Assembly: GCF_022024235.1 (NCBI RefSeq)
Contig: NZ_CP091799.1
Location: 1,528,001-1,592,000, forward strand
Length of the DNA stretch: 64,000 bases
Reading direction: 5' to 3'
Source of the DNA: Segatella baroniae B14
GTDB lineage: Bacteria > Bacteroidota > Bacteroidia > Bacteroidales > Bacteroidaceae
Within the stretch, counting starts at the first letter, position 1. Each line of letters starts with the position of its first letter. The position numbers were made by a program, and so were the translations under genes. Below, one piece after another: positions 19,801-28,947 of the stretch. Under the pieces are notes generated by a model, which was not told the DNA's origin, ran no database searches, and was given only the letters and a program-made list of their open reading frames with translations.

Positions 19801-22800
19801 CTGAAGCTGTACTTCGCGAAGCAACGCCATCTTCAAGACCACCAAAGCCATCAGAAATATAAGTTCCACGAGCATTAACACTTCCTAAATCTGATAACTG
19901 AACATCGAGTTTACCATTAGCAGCCCAACCTCCGTCATTTGTATAATCAAGTACACGAAGTTCGTTAACCCAAACCTCACCACTCTTTACTGTACTTGAA
20001 TTATTACGCACACCTATCATGATGGTCTTGATCTCACCCAAACTTGGATTACCCTTGATACTGACACGATTATTCGGATAATCAGTATCATACTCACTAT
20101 ACTCTACTGTATATGAGGCGGTACCTTGTGCCTTCTTAATATTTCGATTGTTCTTCAACTGAGTAAAGAGCGAAAGCGTAATATTCATCATATTATTTTC
20201 GGGCCACACAGCCTGACAATCAGCTAAAGAGTAACGACTGTACTGACGCGCCTCTGTCAAATCTAATGGTATCTCGTATTCATAATAGTTGTTACGATAA
20301 TCACTTCCAAAACGAATGAAGACAGACATTTCCTTATCTTTCAAATTGGTAGTATTATTCTCAAAGGCATTAGCATGCGTAAACATCTGAATACGTTTGT
20401 ATTCACGCAAGTCGAGATTGGTATTCTTATAAACAGCGTGTGCTTCTCCTGAAGCAAAATTATTTGCCTCTAACTGAAGTGAGCGCTCATCCTCTTGGGT
20501 TAGCTGACTCTGCGTTGGGTCGGTACTACGGCTAATACCGGGTGGGAGAATATAGTTAACCGGCTCCTTGGTATTATTCTCTTCGATACTGACTGAACTC
20601 ACATTCATAATACCTGATGAAGAGCTACTTAATGGCTGCTCATAAGAACGCCAGTCGCCACGCATAAGATAGAAGTTAGCCAAACGTAAAATGATAGGTT
20701 TTTCGAAATCTGACAAATAAACTCGCATAAAGCGAATATTTGAGAAGTCTGAGATACTGCCCACCTGAGTATATCCTGAAGAAAGAGGAATACGGAACTT
20801 ATACCAAGTTACACTATCTCTGTCACCATTGCGCAATCGACTTGACACCGTATGCGTATCGACAATATACTGATTACTGCTGACAGACATTTTTGTAGGG
20901 TCGAGTGGCACCTTGTACTCATAATAGCGGTCGTTCTCATTCAGGGTATAATCCTGATTAATATCCTCAACATCAGGAGTAGTCTTGTATGATGTACTGT
21001 AACTCTCGGTATCATTATCACTATCAGGTGAATTGCCCTCTGGATTATTGATACGCTTATAACGATCAAGAATGGAGGTACGCTGCTGATCATAGTCAGA
21101 ACCTCGGAAATAGTGATAATGGTCATTAGCAGGGTCTGGATAGATGACATTTTGGAAAACAGAGTCACTAACTACCCCCTTGACAGTATTGAGGTAATCT
21201 GCAAAAGTTTCTCGTTCTTCTTCATTCGTTAAACCATTAAAGCCCACATCCTGCTTTGCACGACTTCCTGAGGAAGTAGCAAAAGAATAAGTAATGGTAG
21301 CATTCTTTGGTATCTTACCCCACTGGGTAGTTTCATAAGAACCTGTACCATCTACAGACATACCACTCTCGTAGAATTTCTGTCCATCCTTGAGCACATC
21401 CTCACTAATTTCACCTAAATTAAAATATAGATTACCCCCATAACTCAAATCATTCTCATGACCGATAAATGGGTCCATCATCCAAAACTCGATATACTCA
21501 ATATTAGCAGATTCAAAGTCCGTAGTATTCAGTTTACGCATGAAACCACCCCAATGACTCTTTGGATCATCTGCCAATGTACCATCCTGATTTAATAAGG
21601 TACTAAAATTATATGGTCCACGCTCTTGTGGGTAATAAGCAATATTAAACAAGTTAAGCGTCGTAGATTCACCATTATACGAACTAACTTCCTTATTTGG
21701 GAAGAGTTCGTTAACATACCAGGCACGACAATATGGATTGCTCAACTGATCAAGATCACTCTTGATATGAGAAGGTGTGAGCGAACTACTGGTACGTGTA
21801 AACAGGTTATCAATATTATACCAAGCTATTTGACTACGCTTATACCCACTGCTCAAAGAGGTTTTATCACTGTAACCCCAACCATGATTTCCGTTGTCAT
21901 AAGGAGTACTAGACAACATCCAGGCTACTGGTGAATTTAAATCTATACCATTGGTTGAATTCTCGAAGTCATCAATATAAGATGCATTATCTTGAGTACC
22001 ACTTACCTGACCAGCAATAAGTTGAGCAAACTCACCCGTAAACGAAATCTTTGAAGGCTGGGTAACATGCAAGAATGGTATCTTATTCAACATATCAGTA
22101 AGCCACTGACTTTCCTTGTTCCAATTAATATTTATACCCCATAAAGTATTGTTGAGCGGCTCTGAGCCCATAGTAACCTTAGAAGTAAGTGCCTGTTCAG
22201 ATAAATGCTGAATAGTACCGCTCATTTGAAGACTCTTAGAGAAATCATATTCCCAGTTTAAGCCAAACATCGTTTTCCGAATTTGACCATAATCGGTATT
22301 ACTGGCAAAGGATACATTCACATTGGTACCAGCATCTATAATACTTTGATTAAGAATAGTAACTTCACCTGCACTATAATCGATACTATAGTCAGAACCC
22401 TCTGTAAGAGTAACACCACCAGCAGTAACTATCACACTTCCCTGTGGAACATTTACTGCTCCCAACGAGATGACATTTGCAGAGGTACCACGGAAAGAAC
22501 CCGTAAGAATGTACTTATCCTTCTCTGCATTCTGCATGGCTATCGTCTTAGTAGCATCATACAAATCACTGAAATTATACTTTTCTGCAACATCTGCTGA
22601 AACACCCTTACTTATCAAGAATGCCTTCATGTCATCACCAAAAGGTTCTACTCGAGGCAAAAATACACGACCATTACTTACAGTATAACCCTCAATATAG
22701 TCGAAAGCACCATTACTGCGTACCTTATTGTTATTATCCAAGCGATCAGCACCTACGGCCTTGATTAAGGTATAATCCTTCACTTGCGATTCTGGAATAT

Positions 22801-24487
22801 AACTCAAATAGACACCGGTAGTATCGCTCTGATACTTAATATTCAACTTAAAATTACTCTTTTCGACAGAAGAAGCTAGATAATATACATTCTTCATCAT
22901 CAATTTCCAGTTTCTCTGTGAAGGAGAATTAGTAGAATTTTTCAATGATTTTACCAAAAGAGCATCACCGGCGTTAGTCTTCTCACTGGCAAACTCACCT
23001 ACCTGATAAGTCTGTCCTCCATAAGTAAATGAATAAGCTACAGCCAGAACTTGGTCGGTCTGCAATCCGGATTTCAAAGAAACAAATCCTAAATAAGGAT
23101 TATAGCTATATTCTGAGGATGACAATAGGCGAGCACTTTCCAGTTTCTCAAAATCAACGCCACTTACCATATTCATTCCCTCCAAAGTGGAAGTAGCTTG
23201 TCCGATATCACGTACACCACTCATTGTACTCAAAGTAGCATACTCATCATTTGCGGTATTGGAAGGCAAACTCCAACTTGAAGAATCTGCAGACAAAGGT
23301 CTATCACCCAAACCCGTCAAAGCGACAATATTACGCGTATTGGAAGTAGTACCTGTCTTATTGGTTACCCAAATTTCAATTTTAGTAATATTGATTCCCG
23401 TAGAAATATTTGGGAGGCGTGACATTGCTTGATTGTAAATGCCTCTGAAATAGTGAGATAAGAAGAAATGGCGATTTTCTTCATAGTTAGCTGCATCTAT
23501 CTCGAACGGAGTAGTCTGCACACCACCTTTTGAACTAACACTTTTATTATTCGATTTTTTCTGTGATCCAACCATCTGCAGTTTTAATTTACCAAACTGC
23601 ATATCTGTACGCAAACCGAAAAGACTGCTGGCACTGGAAATCAGCGAAGAATTAGACGGGAAACTAACATTACCCGCTTCTACAAGTTTGATGATTTCAT
23701 CCTCCTTACCATCATATTTCAACTTCATATTCTGTGCGTCGAAGTCGAACGTAGCATCGGTGTTGTAATTCAAGTTCATATTAACCTTATCACCAATCTT
23801 ACCATTGACACTCAAATTAATTTTCTCATCAAAATCAATCTGGGTAGTATGACGATTGTTAACAGGAAGTGAAGGGTTATCCACATCCTTGATGGTTGCA
23901 CCCATTTTCAATTCGGCAGTACCTTGCGTACGGACACGGACTCCCCCAGGACCAAAAATTTTCTCAGCTGGCCCCAAATCGAAGTGCATATCACTGAAAT
24001 CGAACTTATCCTTACCTTTACGTTGGAAAATCTCGTCATTCTTTGAACGGTAGAAGCGAAGACGAGCTTCTGTCTCACTCCACTTGAGATACTCTTCAGG
24101 AGTCATCACTATCGGAGTTGTTATCCATGTATTTCCTATTTTATTACCTATAATATAACGATTAATCGTATCATTATAGACCACCTCATATTTCAGATTA
24201 TCAGGACGACGCAAATCTGTTGCATTCTGAGACAAATCGGCTGTTGTTATCGGCTGGATTCGCTGAATCTGCCAACGCGGATGCAACAGAGAATCAGGAA
24301 TCGAATCCTCATAAACCAATATCGGCTGGGCTTTTACACCAATAACTTTCTTTTTCTCGTCTTCTTTCTGTTGTTGCTTATTTCTTTGCCTATTATTCTG
24401 GAGTATAGGCATAGCTATCGTATAACTAATAGCTGCCACCATCAGTAATACAATACTCAGAAGTCTACTAAGCTTCAGTTTATCCAT
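16844..24487 (-). CDS. sprA: SprA/Sov, type IX secretion system translocon
   Basis: A 2547-residue protein whose length, N-terminal signal/anchor and sequence match the SprA/Sov family, the very large outer-membrane beta-barrel through which the Bacteroidetes type IX secretion system exports CTD-tagged proteins. Visible features are the N-terminal hydrophobic stretch (residues 8-27), a Gln/Lys-rich stretch, repeated beta-strand segments with GNVSFPSNSSLI and GQVSGTQDNASYIDDFENS, and a Lys/Glu-rich insertion near residues 1890-1960 that probably forms a charged helical arm. The last residues (SIKFSLTR) form a strand. No other T9SS component is in the window. It lies 18 bp downstream of ruvA on the same strand, probably co-transcribed. 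Confidence 0.95.
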   Translation of the reverse strand: MDKLKLSRLLSIVLLMVAAISYTIAMPILQNNRQRNKQQQKEDEKKKVIGVKAQPILVYEDSIPDSLLHPRWQIQRIQPITTADLSQNATDLRRPDNLKYEVVYNDTINRYIIGNKIGNTWITTPIVMTPEEYLKWSETEARLRFYRSKNDEIFQRKGKDKFDFSDMHFDLGPAEKIFGPGGVRVRTQGTAELKMGATIKDVDNPSLPVNNRHTTQIDFDEKINLSVNGKIGDKVNMNLNYNTDATFDFDAQNMKLKYDGKEDEIIKLVEAGNVSFPSNSSLISSASSLFGLRTDMQFGKLKLQMVGSQKKSNNKSVSSKGGVQTTPFEIDAANYEENRHFFLSHYFRGIYNQAMSRLPNISTGINITKIEIWVTNKTGTTSNTRNIVALTGLGDRPLSADSSSWSLPSNTANDEYATLSTMSGVRDIGQATSTLEGMNMVSGVDFEKLESARLLSSSEYSYNPYLGFVSLKSGLQTDQVLAVAYSFTYGGQTYQVGEFASEKTNAGDALLVKSLKNSTNSPSQRNWKLMMKNVYYLASSVEKSNFKLNIKYQSDTTGVYLSYIPESQVKDYTLIKAVGADRLDNNNKVRSNGAFDYIEGYTVSNGRVFLPRVEPFGDDMKAFLISKGVSADVAEKYNFSDLYDATKTIAMQNAEKDKYILTGSFRGTSANVISLGAVNVPQGSVIVTAGGVTLTEGSDYSIDYSAGEVTILNQSIIDAGTNVNVSFASNTDYGQIRKTMFGLNWEYDFSKSLQMSGTIQHLSEQALTSKVTMGSEPLNNTLWGININWNKESQWLTDMLNKIPFLHVTQPSKISFTGEFAQLIAGQVSGTQDNASYIDDFENSTNGIDLNSPVAWMLSSTPYDNGNHGWGYSDKTSLSSGYKRSQIAWYNIDNLFTRTSSSLTPSHIKSDLDQLSNPYCRAWYVNELFPNKEVSSYNGESTTLNLFNIAYYPQERGPYNFSTLLNQDGTLADDPKSHWGGFMRKLNTTDFESANIEYIEFWMMDPFIGHENDLSYGGNLYFNLGEISEDVLKDGQKFYESGMSVDGTGSYETTQWGKIPKNATITYSFATSSGSRAKQDVGFNGLTNEEERETFADYLNTVKGVVSDSVFQNVIYPDPANDHYHYFRGSDYDQQRTSILDRYKRINNPEGNSPDSDNDTESYSTSYKTTPDVEDINQDYTLNENDRYYEYKVPLDPTKMSVSSNQYIVDTHTVSSRLRNGDRDSVTWYKFRIPLSSGYTQVGSISDFSNIRFMRVYLSDFEKPIILRLANFYLMRGDWRSYEQPLSSSSSGIMNVSSVSIEENNTKEPVNYILPPGISRSTDPTQSQLTQEDERSLQLEANNFASGEAHAVYKNTNLDLREYKRIQMFTHANAFENNTTNLKDKEMSVFIRFGSDYRNNYYEYEIPLDLTEARQYSRYSLADCQAVWPENNMMNITLSLFTQLKNNRNIKKAQGTASYTVEYSEYDTDYPNNRVSIKGNPSLGEIKTIMIGVRNNSSTVKSGEVWVNELRVLDYTNDGGWAANGKLDVQLSDLGSVNARGTYISDGFGGLEDGVASRSTASDASYSFTTSLQLGKFFPDKAKISIPFYYSVTKETSTPRYNPLDTDMKLEDALDALADEAAKDSLRDIAITKTTNTNFAISNARIGISTKRHPMPYDPANFTFSYAHSHSRTSGETTVYQTTDNWKGSVNYNWSPVYKAWEPFKKLKNKSKWLDIFRRFGLNWLPQNVAFNTDMTRIYDELQERDLDATENAQLPLQYSSDFRWNREFSLRWDLTKNLHMNFQSATDAEIQEPDRPVNKDLYPDDYEVWRDSVWQSIKRMGTPITYQQNFKLQYQVPLNLIPVFDWLNADGSYTSNYNWERGTQSDSVWSGNKITTNRTYTINSTMNMVKLYNHIPFLKKANERFEKNVSTASLRQKEEQKKKEREKRKAEEKKLKEEEVKVRQEAIAAGKDGDEAVKKLLADRKLKEQKKALPQNRRSFEKEITLLPDTVISLQHGKNSNRLMVTARTVDGKVFPLKFKKDGKNKIIIKNKVDSAQKVKVIVTPKTPLDDEKWYKFAQSAARVMMMVRNVNVSYRNQYSLTLPGFMPYVGNFLGQTKGSGVYSPGLDFAFGLVDDSYITKARDHGWLLSDTTMATPATSSSSEDLQIRMTLEPIKNLKIDLSATRTQTRSRSMEYVYSSTPTTESGTFSMTTISLKSAFEGIGDANNGFYSKSFEKFCNSLESFQKMVEAQYTGSQYPAGSTLAGKEFSATETPVDKYSADVMIPAFLKTYANGGGSLNIFPTLAKLLPNWSMRYSGLGKLPWFRDHFKSVNINHAYRSVYTVGSYNSYSNYQEYMNGWGFVINSSTGDPSPKSMYDISTVSISESFSPLLGVDMTFNNNLTAKVEYRSTRVLSLSMTSVQLNQASSKDWVVGMGYKINDFNLFGGSRKIKSRSKSGNNTTNSNSSKSTSGNTTKGQANRNLNLRLDVSYRNQASITRDIRTVTSTASSGNTAFKLSFSADYTLSRLLTMSFYYDRQTNNPLLTSSSYPTTTQDFGLSIKFSLTR

Positions 24488-24505
24488 GCCTATACAACAC
24501 CAAAA

Positions 24506-25123
24506 CTACTTGATTTGCTTAAGCGCTAGCTTAACCACCTGCTCTACCGGCATATCTGGGCTATCTGTCAAGATTGCAGTAACCACCTTAGCACTAGGCG
24601 CTGGCGAAAAACCTAACATCGTCAAAGCAGCAACCGCTTCATCTTTGACGTCATTATTGATTATCGCAGTTGCATGACCTGCATTAGAAGGTAATTCGGT
24701 AGCTATACCCAAACTGATAATTTTATCTTTCAAATCAACGATAATACGCTGAGCCGTCTTAAGACCAATACCCTTAACACTCTTCAGCATCTTATCATTA
24801 CCTGAAGAAATAACCGTACAAAGCTCTACCGGTGAGAGTGAAGATAAAATCATACGAGCTGTATTTGCTCCAACGCCAGATACTGTAATCAGTAAACGAT
24901 ACAACTCACGTTCTTGTTTTGTAAAGAAACCATATAAAGTGAAAGAATCATCACGCCCCCCCGCTACTAAAGCCTCGTGAACATATAATTTCACATCTTT
25001 TTTACCTTGAATAGCCGAGTACGTATTCAATGATATATTTAAAGCATAACCGACACCGGCGGCTTCTACAACAGCCAAAGCAGGAGTCAGTTCTGTTAAT
25101 TCTCCTTTGATATATTCAATCAT
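24506..25123 (-). CDS. ruvA: Holliday junction DNA helicase RuvA subunit
   Basis: Binds Holliday junctions and loads RuvB. The protein begins [12 protein letters not shown] (OB-fold domain), then [21 protein letters not shown], two helix-hairpin-helix motifs ([13 protein letters not shown] and [16 protein letters not shown]), and a C-terminal RuvB-binding helix bundle. An in-frame extension to 25306 exists but encodes hydrophobic residues unlike any RuvA, so the ATG at 25123 is chosen, giving a normal 205 residues. Confidence 0.95.
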   Translation of the reverse strand: MIEYIKGELTELTPALAVVEAAGVGYALNISLNTYSAIQGKKDVKLYVHEALVAGGRDDSFTLYGFFTKQERELYRLLITVSGVGANTARMILSSLSPVELCTVISSGNDKMLKSVKGIGLKTAQRIIVDLKDKIISLGIATELPSNAGHATAIINNDVKDEAVAALTMLGFSPAPSAKVVTAILTDSPDMPVEQVVKLALKQIK

Positions 25124-25291
25124 ATTTGCAAATATTTTCGCGCGTCTACATAGTATAACGATTAAAGGTGAAGTATATTGCATGATATTACAAGTATTCA
25201 CAAATACACAGTATATACTAACAATCTGTAAGTTGTTTAATATTTTTAGAAAAAAAAGGCTTCTATTTAACGCTATTTGATAATTAATCAT

Positions 25292-25299
25292 TACTTTTG
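25292..25299 (+). promoter_or_regulatory. ddh promoter -7 box
   Basis: TACTTTTG matches TAnnTTTG, 44 bp upstream of the ddh ATG. Confidence 0.5.
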
Positions 25300-25343
25300 T
25301 TGCCAAAGAAATAGATAAGTCAAACTAAAACAACGTTTTTTAT

Positions 25344-26243
25344 ATGAAAAAAATCAGAGCTGCCGTTGTAGGTTACGGCAATATCGGACACTACAGTATT
25401 GAAGCACTTGAAGCCGCTAAGGATTTCGAAATCGCAGGTGTTGTTCGTCGTCAAGGTGACAAAGATAAACCAGCGGAATTGGCTGCTTACCCTGTAGTAG
25501 ATGATATTACAAAATTGGACAATGTAGATGTAGCTATTTTGGCCCTCCCTACACGTTCTTGCCCAGAACAAGCTGCTAAAATCGTAGAATTAGGTATTAA
25601 TACTGTTGACAGTTTCGATATCCACACTTCTATTCTAGACTACCGCACTAAGCAAATGGAGAACAACAAGAAAACTAACACTGTAAGTGTTATTGCTGCC
25701 GGTTGGGATCCAGGATCAGACTCTGTAGTACGTGTTCTCCTTGAAGCACTAGCACCAAAGGGACTAAGCTATACCAACTTTGGTCCAGGTATGTCTATGG
25801 GTCACTCTGTATGCGTTCGCAGTAAGGAAGGTGTTAAGAATGCTCTCTCTGTAACAATTCCATTGGGCGAGGGTATCCACCGCCGTATGGTATATGTTGA
25901 ACTGGAAGAGGGTGCTAAACTAGAGGATGTAACAGCTGCTATCAAGGCAGACCCTTATTTTGCACATGATGAGACCCACGTATTCGCTGTAGAAAGCGTT
26001 GACGATGTTCGCGATATGGGTCACGGTGTAAACCTCATTCGTAAGGGTGTCAGCGGTAAAACACAGAACCAACGTTTCGAATTCAATATGAGTATCAACA
26101 ACCCTGCACTTACTGCACAAGTTCTTGTATGCGTAGCTCGTGCAACTACTCGTTTGCAGCCAGGTTGCTATACTATGCCTGAGATTCCTGTAATCGACTT
26201 ACTCCCAGGCTCTCGTGAAGAAATCGTTGCTACATTGGTATAA
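25344..26243 (+). CDS. ddh: meso-diaminopimelate D-dehydrogenase
   Basis: NADPH-dependent reductive amination of tetrahydrodipicolinate to meso-DAP in one step, supplying lysine and peptidoglycan. The Rossmann motif VVGYGNIGHYSIEAL starts at residue 8. GVVRRQG, SFDIHTSI, AAGWDPGSDS and GPGMSMGHSVCVR are hallmarks of the family. The 299-residue length is normal. The gene is monocistronic and ends at a terminator shared with the YitT gene. Confidence 0.95.
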   Translation: MKKIRAAVVGYGNIGHYSIEALEAAKDFEIAGVVRRQGDKDKPAELAAYPVVDDITKLDNVDVAILALPTRSCPEQAAKIVELGINTVDSFDIHTSILDYRTKQMENNKKTNTVSVIAAGWDPGSDSVVRVLLEALAPKGLSYTNFGPGMSMGHSVCVRSKEGVKNALSVTIPLGEGIHRRMVYVELEEGAKLEDVTAAIKADPYFAHDETHVFAVESVDDVRDMGHGVNLIRKGVSGKTQNQRFEFNMSINNPALTAQVLVCVARATTRLQPGCYTMPEIPVIDLLPGSREEIVATLV

Positions 26244-26265
26244 GCGAAATCTTACCTTATTAAAT

Positions 26266-26304
26266 AAAAATCCGCAGGCTTCACTTTGAAGTCTGCGGAT
26301 TTTT
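26266..26304. terminator. Shared bidirectional terminator of ddh and the YitT gene
   Basis: AAAAATCCGCAG pairs with CTGCGGATTTTT and an inner CTTCA/TGAAG extends the stem. T runs lie on both strands. The last codons and stop of the YitT gene lie inside this hairpin. Confidence 0.85.
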
Positions 26305-27222
26305 ATTTAATTTCTCATTGATTTCATCAAGACTGATCTTCTTACGACCTTTTACCCGATCAAATCCCTGACCATACACACCTATAACTGCGCTTTGAGC
26401 TACAAAAGCATTCGGATCTATCTCATCTATCAAATCAAAGATAAATCTCGACTCACTCCGCTTAGCAATACAGAAAATGACCTTAATATCCTTCTTTGAC
26501 CAAAAGCCATTACCATTCAATGTAGAACAACCACGATCTGCAATTTTATTAATTGCCTCACCTATTTCTTGATACTTATCAGAAATGATAAAAAACTGTA
26601 CACTCTGCCGCAAAGAGTTGACAATATGGTCAACACAATAAGAGATGATAAATAATAGGACATAACCATAAAGTACCTTCTCCCAATCTCTCAACACCAC
26701 ATAACTGGATGTGATTATGGTCAAATCGCAAAAAAGAATGATATGGCCTAAAGACACATCACGATATTTATGAACCATTGCGGCTATCACATCCGAACCA
26801 CCAGTGCTACCACCAGCAGAAAGACCAAGACCAACACTGATACCCATAAATACTCCGCCTACCAGACAAGCCATAAATTTTTGATCGGCTAACAGATGAA
26901 GTTGAGGATCCATGAGCGACTGAAATATTGAGGAGCCTACAGTAAATATGACAACACCATAGATTGTTTTGGCACAAAAACGCCATCCTAAAACCTTCAA
27001 GGCCATCACAATCAAAATGGCATTTAGTATAAAATACGTATTCTGTACTGGAATACCAGTTCCCCAATAAATAATAGAAGCAACACCCATGATGCCCCCC
27101 ATCGGAATATGATTAGGCAGTAAAAAAAGGTTAAGACCAACTACTCCAATCAACATAGCTATCGTAATTATCAAATAATCACGAATAGCACGATAGATAC
27201 TTTCTTTTCTTCTCGCTTCCAT
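26281..27222 (-). CDS. YitT/DUF2179-family membrane protein
   Basis: About five to six membrane helices (residues about 15-35, 45-75, 80-105, 125-165, 190-210 from the chosen start) including GLSAGGSTGGSDVIA, the signature loop of the YitT family. The C-terminal soluble DUF2179 domain follows (residues about 225-300). Function is unknown for the family. An in-frame ATG at 27270 exists, but the promoter -7 box (27241-27248) lies inside that extension, so translation must start at the ATG at 27222 (MEARRKES), giving 313 residues. Confidence 0.88.
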   Translation of the reverse strand: MEARRKESIYRAIRDYLIITIAMLIGVVGLNLFLLPNHIPMGGIMGVASIIYWGTGIPVQNTYFILNAILIVMALKVLGWRFCAKTIYGVVIFTVGSSIFQSLMDPQLHLLADQKFMACLVGGVFMGISVGLGLSAGGSTGGSDVIAAMVHKYRDVSLGHIILFCDLTIITSSYVVLRDWEKVLYGYVLLFIISYCVDHIVNSLRQSVQFFIISDKYQEIGEAINKIADRGCSTLNGNGFWSKKDIKVIFCIAKRSESRFIFDLIDEIDPNAFVAQSAVIGVYGQGFDRVKGRKKISLDEINEKLNKNPQTSK

Positions 27223-27240
27223 TGCATAATTTTTGTTATG

Positions 27241-27248
27241 CAAAATTA
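27241..27248 (-). promoter_or_regulatory. Promoter -7 box of the YitT gene
   Basis: The minus strand reads TAATTTTG (TAnnTTTG), 18 bp upstream of the chosen ATG. Its position rules out the longer reading frame start. Confidence 0.6.
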
Positions 27249-27273
27249 CAAAAAACATGCAAATAGACAAAAA

Positions 27274-28251
27274 TTAACTCTCTTTTCTTCGCAAAGTTAT
27301 TACATTTATCTCAGGCCAAGCACCAAAACGAAACGGAACGGTTCCCCCTATTCCCAATGAAACATAAAGCATACTACCACCTTCAGTATATTTACCTCCC
27401 CACTCATTATATGCCCATTTTGCTGGTGAAAACTTACCAATTTTTACCTGACCTGCATGAGTATGTCCACTCAGCGTTAGAGCAATATCTGTTTGATGCA
27501 ACACACCACGACGCCAATGGCTAGGATCATGGCTCAATAAAATTTTGAATGTTCCTTTTTCCAATCCTTCCATTGCACGTTTCAAATCGCCATAATTAGG
27601 AAAAGGAGGACGTGAAATATTCTCTACACCTATTAAATAAATAGCAGACTTTCTTTGACCCTCACCCCGAGAAATTGTCACATTCTGATTATTAAGTAAT
27701 TTCCAACCTATTTTTTCTTCCATATACTGCAGAATATTCTGGTTACGAATAATATTCCCAACACTCTTATCCTCACCATACTCGCAATAATCATGATTTC
27801 CCATAACCGAAAAAATGCCATCAGTAGCATGCATTTTGTTCAATGTCTTCATGAAAGGAATAACCTCATTAGCAGATACATTCACTAAATCACCCGTAAA
27901 AACTATTATATCCGGTTTCTGCGCATTTACACAGTCTACCAAACGATGAATAAATTTCTGATTTTGAAGAAAAGTTCCAATATGAATATCAGACAACTGA
28001 AGTACCCGATATCCATCAAAAACTTTTGGTAGTAATGGCGAAAAGCATTCGGCCCTTCTCACTACTATCCTTCGCCACCCAAAAATAAAACCATAGACAA
28101 CCAATAGTAGCAGAAATAATACTGACATCATTGCTATGCCAACTCCCCATATCAACCAAACTAACAAAAAGCACATCCCAGGAAAGCCTATTAATAAAAA
28201 ACTTCCAACAATGAGACGCATAAATGTATTATGACGCAGTTTTATCTTCAT
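27274..28251 (-). CDS. Membrane-anchored metallophosphoesterase
   Basis: Two N-terminal hydrophobic helices (about residues 12-30 and 32-57) anchor a calcineurin-like domain. Metal-ligand motifs are SDIHIG (Asp88, His90), TGDLVN (Asp121), GNHDY (Asn152, His153), LLSHDPSHW and LSGHTHAGQ. The arrangement is that of YkuE-type phosphoesterases, some of which act on UDP-lipids or cell-envelope phosphate esters. The substrate here is unknown. Confidence 0.9.
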   Translation of the reverse strand: MKIKLRHNTFMRLIVGSFLLIGFPGMCFLLVWLIWGVGIAMMSVLFLLLLVVYGFIFGWRRIVVRRAECFSPLLPKVFDGYRVLQLSDIHIGTFLQNQKFIHRLVDCVNAQKPDIIVFTGDLVNVSANEVIPFMKTLNKMHATDGIFSVMGNHDYCEYGEDKSVGNIIRNQNILQYMEEKIGWKLLNNQNVTISRGEGQRKSAIYLIGVENISRPPFPNYGDLKRAMEGLEKGTFKILLSHDPSHWRRGVLHQTDIALTLSGHTHAGQVKIGKFSPAKWAYNEWGGKYTEGGSMLYVSLGIGGTVPFRFGAWPEINVITLRRKES

Positions 28252-28365
28252 GTAATTCTATTTAGGCAATAGCAAATATAGCAATTTTCTAGTAAAACTC
28301 ATCGTACTACGTTAAACTTTTGCAATTTTAAAACGTCTCTAATACAAAAGTTTAGAAAAAGCAAG

Positions 28366-28373
28366 TATATTTG
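28366..28373 (+). promoter_or_regulatory. Promoter -7 box for the FMN-binding protein
   Basis: TATATTTG matches TAnnTTTG about 30 bp upstream of the ATG at 28404. Confidence 0.5.
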
Positions 28374-28403
28374 CACCCACAAATTATTTAAGGAATACAA
28401 TTT

Positions 28404-28799
28404 ATGAAAAAAATCAAAGCTTTGACTGCCGCTTGCGTAGTTGCTATGGCTACTATTTTTGTAAGTGCTATGCCTACAGACGGCATCATGACCAAAGAAG
28501 GTAAAACAACTATTGTTAATACACAATTACTAGGTAAAAAGGTACGTGGATTCCGCGGAGCTACTCCTCTGAAAATCTATATTGAGAAAAATAAAGTAAT
28601 AAAAATTGAAGCTCTTAAAAATCAAGAGACTCCAAAATATATGGCTATGGCAAAGAAACTATTAGCCAATTATGAAGGTAAAACTGTTAAGAAAGCTGCC
28701 AAAATGGAAGTAGATGGTGTTTCTGGTGCAACTTTTACAAGTAAATCACTTAAGAAAAATGTACAATTAGGCTTGGAATATTATCAGAAAAATAAATAA
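28404..28799 (+). CDS. Exported FMN-binding-domain protein with flavinylation motif
   Basis: 131 residues with a signal peptide (MKKIKALTAACVVAMATIFVSA) and one FMN_bind domain. DGVSGAT at 104-110 fits the D-G-x-S/T-G-A-T motif in which ApbE attaches FMN covalently to the Thr (Thr110), as in NqrC, RnfG and small extracytoplasmic redox proteins. It is probably a periplasmic electron carrier. No ApbE or partner redox gene lies next to it. Confidence 0.85.
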   Translation: MKKIKALTAACVVAMATIFVSAMPTDGIMTKEGKTTIVNTQLLGKKVRGFRGATPLKIYIEKNKVIKIEALKNQETPKYMAMAKKLLANYEGKTVKKAAKMEVDGVSGATFTSKSLKKNVQLGLEYYQKNK

Positions 28800-28825
28800 T
28801 TTCCATCACTACTATTATATTTATG

Positions 28826-28855
28826 AAAGGGATTTCCACATGGAAATCCCTTTTT
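28826..28855 (+). terminator. Terminator after the FMN-binding protein
   Basis: AAAGGGATTTCCA pairs perfectly with TGGAAATCCCTTT around a CA loop, then TTG. Confidence 0.85.
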
Positions 28856-28892
28856 GTTTCTATTCACTTTCTGCTATTTACTTTAAATTTAT

Positions 28893-28923
28893 TTTGCACT
28901 CTCCTCTTTTTGAAGTATCTTTG
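28893..28923 (+). promoter_or_regulatory. dxs operon promoter
   Basis: TTTG at 28893-28896, a 19-bp spacer and TATCTTTG at 28916-28923 form a near-ideal Bacteroidetes promoter 24 bp upstream of the dxs ATG. Confidence 0.75.
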
Positions 28924-28947
28924 CAACGTTATACGTAGAAACATTTA

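Noticed and set aside
17758..24053. Several plus-strand open frames of 60-105 codons across the sprA region
   Set aside because: They lie opposite a continuous 2547-codon gene with clear family identity, and none has a promoter or known motif.
24506..25306. Longer RuvA start at 25306
   Set aside because: The added 61 residues are hydrophobic and low in complexity and do not resemble any Ruv[10 protein letters not shown] at 25123 is the canonical start.
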